A stretch of 9,364 bases of DNA, taken from contig CAAGLQ010000139.1 in the NCBI GenBank assembly GCA_900770835.1, positions 1-9,364 on the forward strand. The letters run 5' to 3'. Below, piece after piece: positions 7,601 to 9,364 of this stretch; within the stretch, counting starts at the first letter, position 1; each line of letters starts with the position of its first letter. Source of the stretch: an uncultured Parabacteroides sp. GTDB taxonomy: Bacteria; Bacteroidota; Bacteroidia; Bacteroidales; Tannerellaceae. The notes beneath the pieces are model-generated. The model was given only the letters and a program-made list of their open reading frames with translations, searched no databases and had not been told where the DNA came from. The position numbers and the translations under genes were made by a program.

Positions 7601-7904
7601 TAAATATGTAGCGTATGATTATGATCCTGCGCATAGTTTCTATAGTTCAGTTTTCTCGAAATTTAAACAAGCTATCAAGTCAAATTATCATGAGCAGGCT
7701 TTGCAAAAGCTGCTATCTTTTCTTGCTGAATTGGCAGAGGTGCGTTATGTCTATTTAGATTTGAAAGAGGACTTGTCTAAAGAGCTTAACGCTGCATGGG
7801 AGCAGACCTCGTTGAAGAAAGAAAAAGAAATAATATCACAGATGGTCAAGTTCCTCAAACCTGGAGGAGAGTTATCTGATTATTCTAAGTTTATTCGTCA
7901 ATAG
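4653..7904 (+). CDS. Large tubulin/FtsZ-superfamily protein
   Basis: A 1083-residue protein without signal peptide or membrane segment, so cytoplasmic. Its N-terminal third has the loops of the tubulin/FtsZ GTPase fold in order: FIGLGGSGLNTV (7-18), FLFCDTD (44-50), GAGAYRLNSRIAF (129-141), the tubulin signature SSCNGGTGSG (178-187), strand VTLVMYMP (211-218) and NASAVFQELDSF (234-245). This pattern fits the bacterial tubulin-like family (Pfam Tubulin_2 type), whose members are about 1000 residues, much longer than FtsZ (about 400). The glycine box has Asn in place of the first Gly of GGGTGSG. I could not place a T7 catalytic loop, so GTP hydrolysis is unproven. The remaining roughly 700 residues are helix-rich and unrecognised. 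Genes of this family are known beside vWA genes and have been proposed to remodel membranes; here it is flanked by two. The role is inference, the family call is firm. Confidence 0.88.
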   Translation: MIDRNIFIGLGGSGLNTVANLKYKIYANQTSGVPYDAMNDNYKFLFCDTDQADVQKNNESFRASYEKGTISLIESAHEFINLGEVNPMTVYNRAKDKPWEHRVDIENTVLESLSPSMANSLRGRALSEGAGAYRLNSRIAFSLKTEEFKNRLSTKINQLLNVRGAANEQVQLRYWVVSSCNGGTGSGIFMDVLYLVNMIHKSIIPNEEPKVTLVMYMPRYYIEANNQDPKYLYNASAVFQELDSFKSMFYENEERFKQAPHTLLYRPMNLTLEGDERFSPFLSVIPIDIQTERNNHLMDSGSMYANTAELLYFVHQSKGQDPLASSFKSDADNVLEDKLLNDHLRYLMPMGYVSLRKPEEMFEQYVHCRLNVDLFTYGLLADLPGHMNRDREINLLYDQIVDEIVFKESDSPLSFTQFVRNEIATKLTEQFPKSLLLEDGKERNELPIQISETNADGIIQAFTTVVNDVYEGGSSFDPEEQKLSKQRLLDKLEAQLWQWTEDQIIRHGLRYVKTVLDGLDTLVTQKVVAFRAGDGIGSEQALCDQIEQSKNRLPSLYSDAKTISFTEFFMRGNAPDIRAYYNELHQYIEDSGELLLRHKQFELLNELSHDDTGIIDRIRNHVGELILAAETVAKKAGERFVNLARVFQRSELDITTIYLPSVSQFVTGTGWDPNNPFSLLYAKVLKPYSGKVSLYGMIPVRTQSESADDSVEAFFRNLIAVNKEWLIKHGYYIQSGQFNRSNIFGMNAMTSNLEKRMEDLSSLIPITYEQVYQSRLADEWYNKTLEHLFTDLPEEKQKTIRNMLNPQLFFSYHTNEIDDSRTLNYVIAPSKEMAQNVLGYQDGALDWRLDVSQSTSVAYMLKAKIGLRISAYSMYNTLMNAYWNIEDKSMYHLHVALAQCNGSYEQLQLPIRPDKDLLLFVKYLLADKLGEKQKGLIYTPLNKAESESYSSSILQKSHSFLSFPRPEAIGQVDDCIALLSDPGKYVAYDYDPAHSFYSSVFSKFKQAIKSNYHEQALQKLLSFLAELAEVRYVYLDLKEDLSKELNAAWEQTSLKKEKEIISQMVKFLKPGGELSDYSKFIRQ

Positions 7905-7927
7905 CTGTTGGTCTTTGAATAGATTAT

Positions 7928-7957
7928 GAGGGCATGTAAATAGACATGCCCTCTTTT
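7928..7957 (+). terminator. Intrinsic terminator or attenuator inside the operon
   Basis: GAGGGCATGT (7928-7937) and ACATGCCCTC (7944-7953) form a perfect 10-bp stem with a 6-base loop AAATAG, followed by TTTT at 7954-7957. It begins 24 bases after the tubulin-like gene. The T tract is short, so partial read-through into the next gene is plausible. An in-frame ATG at 7946 sits in the 3' arm of this stem, which is why the next gene is started at 7985. Confidence 0.7.
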
Positions 7958-7984
7958 ACTCTCAATCATTTTCAGGCAAAAATA

Positions 7985-8944
7985 ATGATCATATACTTGA
8001 AAATACAAATTATTCTGATCGGTCTTCTACTGCATGTGTTCGCTTTCTCCGCTCACGCCCAATGGGCGAAACCCGAGAAGAGAATCTACCTATTTGATGT
8101 GACCGCATCCATGAGCGGCAAAGGGGTCGTGCCTACTCCCAATATCTTCTCAAATGTCAAGGAGAATTTACAGGAGACCCTCCGGCAACTATCTAATCCG
8201 CAAACAGAGGTTGTAATTATCCCGTTTACAGATTCACCGTTCGTTCCTCAAACGTTTGGAGTGGATAGCTTAGAACAAATTGATCACTATTTGACCTCGT
8301 TAGAGGTACGACCGGGCGATACGAATTTAGCTGATGCCTGGAATGCGGGCATTCATCAATTAGACTCTACGAAGGTAAATTATCTTTTTTTGCTTACAGA
8401 TGGGCTGCACAACGCTGGCCCCAGCAAAGAGACTCTTTTTGAGCGTATTGAGGAGTGGCCTGTTTTAGCCAACGACAGATTATATTTCGCTTTCTATATC
8501 ATGTTGACCGATAAGGCCAAGGAGCAAGAACTTGTTAAAAGAATAGGCAATTTAAAACAAATATGGGCCATAGAGTCGATGAACGTTAATGCCGTCTTTA
8601 TTCAAACTGAACCGCATGTCACTGTCAATATCATCCATAATAAACAGGTGGAATTGACATTTGTTCCCAGCATCTCCTTTGAGTGGGAGCAATTAAACTA
8701 TACTGTCTCTTTAGAGCCTAATCCCTATTACGAGATCGAGGAGATTCGGAGAGAAGCGTCACGCTTACACTTCAAGCTCAAGGAGCGGATCGACCGGATG
8801 CGTATTCCCTTATCTGCCGATTTGAAACTGACAATTAACTATGATCAAGACAGGCATCCGCTCCTCTTTTTCACTCCTCAGGAGATAAAATTGACTGTTG
8901 TGAATCGGGGGATCCGTCAGATCATTTTAAAAGAGAAACCATGA
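7985..8944 (+). CDS. Secreted von Willebrand A domain protein
   Basis: A 319-residue protein with a Sec signal peptide (about 1-25, hydrophobic core IILIGLLLHVFAF, likely cut in AHA-QW) and no later membrane segment, so soluble in the periplasm. The vWA domain occupies about 32-205 with an intact MIDAS: Asp38-x-Thr40-x-Ser42 in DVTAS (Thr where Ser is usual), Thr113 in GDTNLADAW and Asp139 in LLTDG. A C-terminal beta-rich domain (about 208-312) follows. ATG 7985 is chosen because the longer start at 7946 lies in the terminator hairpin and would put 13 extra residues before the signal peptide. It overlaps the lipoprotein gene by ATGA, so the two are translationally coupled. No own promoter is evident; expression probably depends on read-through from the tubulin-like gene. 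A metal-dependent binding partner for the first vWA protein or for the lipoprotein is a reasonable guess. Confidence 0.85.
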   Translation: MIIYLKIQIILIGLLLHVFAFSAHAQWAKPEKRIYLFDVTASMSGKGVVPTPNIFSNVKENLQETLRQLSNPQTEVVIIPFTDSPFVPQTFGVDSLEQIDHYLTSLEVRPGDTNLADAWNAGIHQLDSTKVNYLFLLTDGLHNAGPSKETLFERIEEWPVLANDRLYFAFYIMLTDKAKEQELVKRIGNLKQIWAIESMNVNAVFIQTEPHVTVNIIHNKQVELTFVPSISFEWEQLNYTVSLEPNPYYEIEEIRREASRLHFKLKERIDRMRIPLSADLKLTINYDQDRHPLLFFTPQEIKLTVVNRGIRQIILKEKP

Positions 8945-9249
8945 AACATTTGGGATATATCATTTTTTGTTTACTGTTGATAGCCTGCCAATATACACCG
9001 AACAAGTTGGAATCCATTGATTTTGGTAGTGATACTTTTGATGAGCCTTTAGTCGGAGTTTTAGGACAGCTTCCCATACTTAGGCAGTCTCTTCATCATG
9101 CGCCTTGTAAATGGCTGATGTCGGACACCCTGTGCTTCGAGAAAACATTGGAATTATCCTTCAATGAGGAGTGCATACGCTCCCGATCCAAATTGACATT
9201 GCTTTTAGCAGACTCCATGCGAAATCCTATCCCAGGTGTGCTACTTTAG
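8941..9249 (+). CDS. Short putative lipoprotein (possibly truncated)
   Basis: A 102-residue protein starting at the ATG that overlaps the stop of the preceding vWA gene by four bases. It has a type II signal peptide: MKH, a hydrophobic run YIIFCLLLIA, and the lipobox cysteine Cys16 in LLIACQ. The mature part would therefore be lipid-anchored in the envelope. After a spacer of about 30 residues come a few strand-like stretches (LELSFN, KLTLLLADSM). The reading frame ends abruptly after NPIPGVLL, where a beta-sandwich type domain would be expected to continue. The +1 frame stays open only a short way, giving SQVCYFRDIQLMAN before its own stop. So the gene could be a complete small lipoprotein or the remaining N-terminus of a longer one; I cannot decide. 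No family is recognised. Coupling to vWA gene 2 suggests it acts with that protein. Confidence 0.7.
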   Translation: MKHLGYIIFCLLLIACQYTPNKLESIDFGSDTFDEPLVGVLGQLPILRQSLHHAPCKWLMSDTLCFEKTLELSFNEECIRSRSKLTLLLADSMRNPIPGVLL

Positions 9250-9277
9250 GGATATTCAGTTAATGGCTAATTGATTA

Positions 9278-9309
9278 TTTGCCAGAGTCATAGACATTTT
9301 GTAACTTTA
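9278..9309 (+). promoter_or_regulatory. Promoter-like site for a gene beyond the right edge
   Basis: TTTG at 9278-9281 and TAACTTTA at 9302-9309 are 20 bases apart, the Bacteroidota spacing. The -7 box differs from TAnnTTTG only in the last base. Transcription would begin around 9315, that is, within the 5' arm of the hairpin at 9311-9359. This is either a promoter with a structured leader or a chance match; nothing downstream is available to decide. Confidence 0.4.
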
Positions 9310-9310
9310 C

Positions 9311-9359
9311 AAAGAACCCCCGATGGACCCATCTCGGGCTTATTCGGGGGTAATTCTTT
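9311..9359. terminator. Strong hairpin at the right edge, probable (bidirectional) terminator
   Basis: AAAGAA-CCCCCGA (9311-9323) pairs with TCGGGGG (9344-9350) and, after a TAA bulge, TTCTTT (9354-9359): 13 base pairs with a GC-rich top and an A/T base. Read on either strand, the GC stem is followed by a T-rich run (TAATTCTTT on +, TTCTTT on -), as in bidirectional terminators. A competing inner hairpin is possible (CCC-GATG, loop GACC, CATC-TC-GGG at 9319-9338). It would end the vWA-tubulin-lipoprotein operon on the + strand about 70 bases after its last stop codon. Confidence 0.5.
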
Positions 9360-9364
9360 AAAAA

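Noticed and set aside
7911..7985. Promoter for the second vWA gene
   Set aside because: TTTG at 7914-7917 has no good TAnnTTTG partner at 19-21 bases; the nearest TA lies 23 bases away with a poor box.

Overview
The window reads as a piece of a Bacteroidota chromosome, most like the Bacteroides/Parabacteroides/Porphyromonas group. Three things point there: promoter-like sites of the TTTG-N20-TAnnTTTG type, A/T-rich start regions without a clear Shine-Dalgarno sequence, and Sec signal peptides that end in Ala-Gln. This is inference from sequence signals; no marker gene is present. All convincing genes are on the + strand.

Left part (1-3000): the trailer end of a CRISPR array (two identical 36-base repeats and one complete 34-base spacer; the array continues off the left edge). 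It is followed by a good intrinsic terminator, an unannotated 58-codon very basic small ORF, a reverse transcriptase-Cas1 fusion gene and cas2. This is an adaptation module of the RT-Cas1 kind, usually found with type III CRISPR and able in studied cases to take spacers from RNA. The repeat folds into a 6-bp stem with a GAGA tetraloop and leaves an 8-nt ATTGAGAC 3' part, so the array is read on the + strand and its leader lies outside the window. No Cas6, Cas10 or other effector gene is visible here.

Right part (3031-9249): a separate transcription unit that begins at a well-matched Bacteroidota promoter. It encodes (1) an exported von Willebrand A (vWA) protein with a full MIDAS metal site, one membrane-spanning segment and a cytoplasmic tail; (2) a 1083-residue cytoplasmic tubulin/FtsZ-superfamily protein with recognisable nucleotide-binding loops; (3) a second, soluble exported vWA protein, behind an intrinsic terminator-like hairpin; and (4) a short lipoprotein whose start overlaps gene 3 by ATGA. 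My inference is a two-compartment machine: periplasmic metal-dependent adhesion domains and a lipoprotein, linked by the single-pass protein to a cytoplasmic GTP-dependent polymer. Tubulin-like proteins next to vWA genes are known as a poorly characterised bacterial theme proposed to act in membrane remodelling; this exact four-gene layout beside a CRISPR adaptation module is the most interesting part of the window.

Right edge (9250-9364): no gene. It holds a promoter-like site and a strong GC-rich hairpin that is either a terminator, possibly bidirectional, or the structured start of the next transcript.
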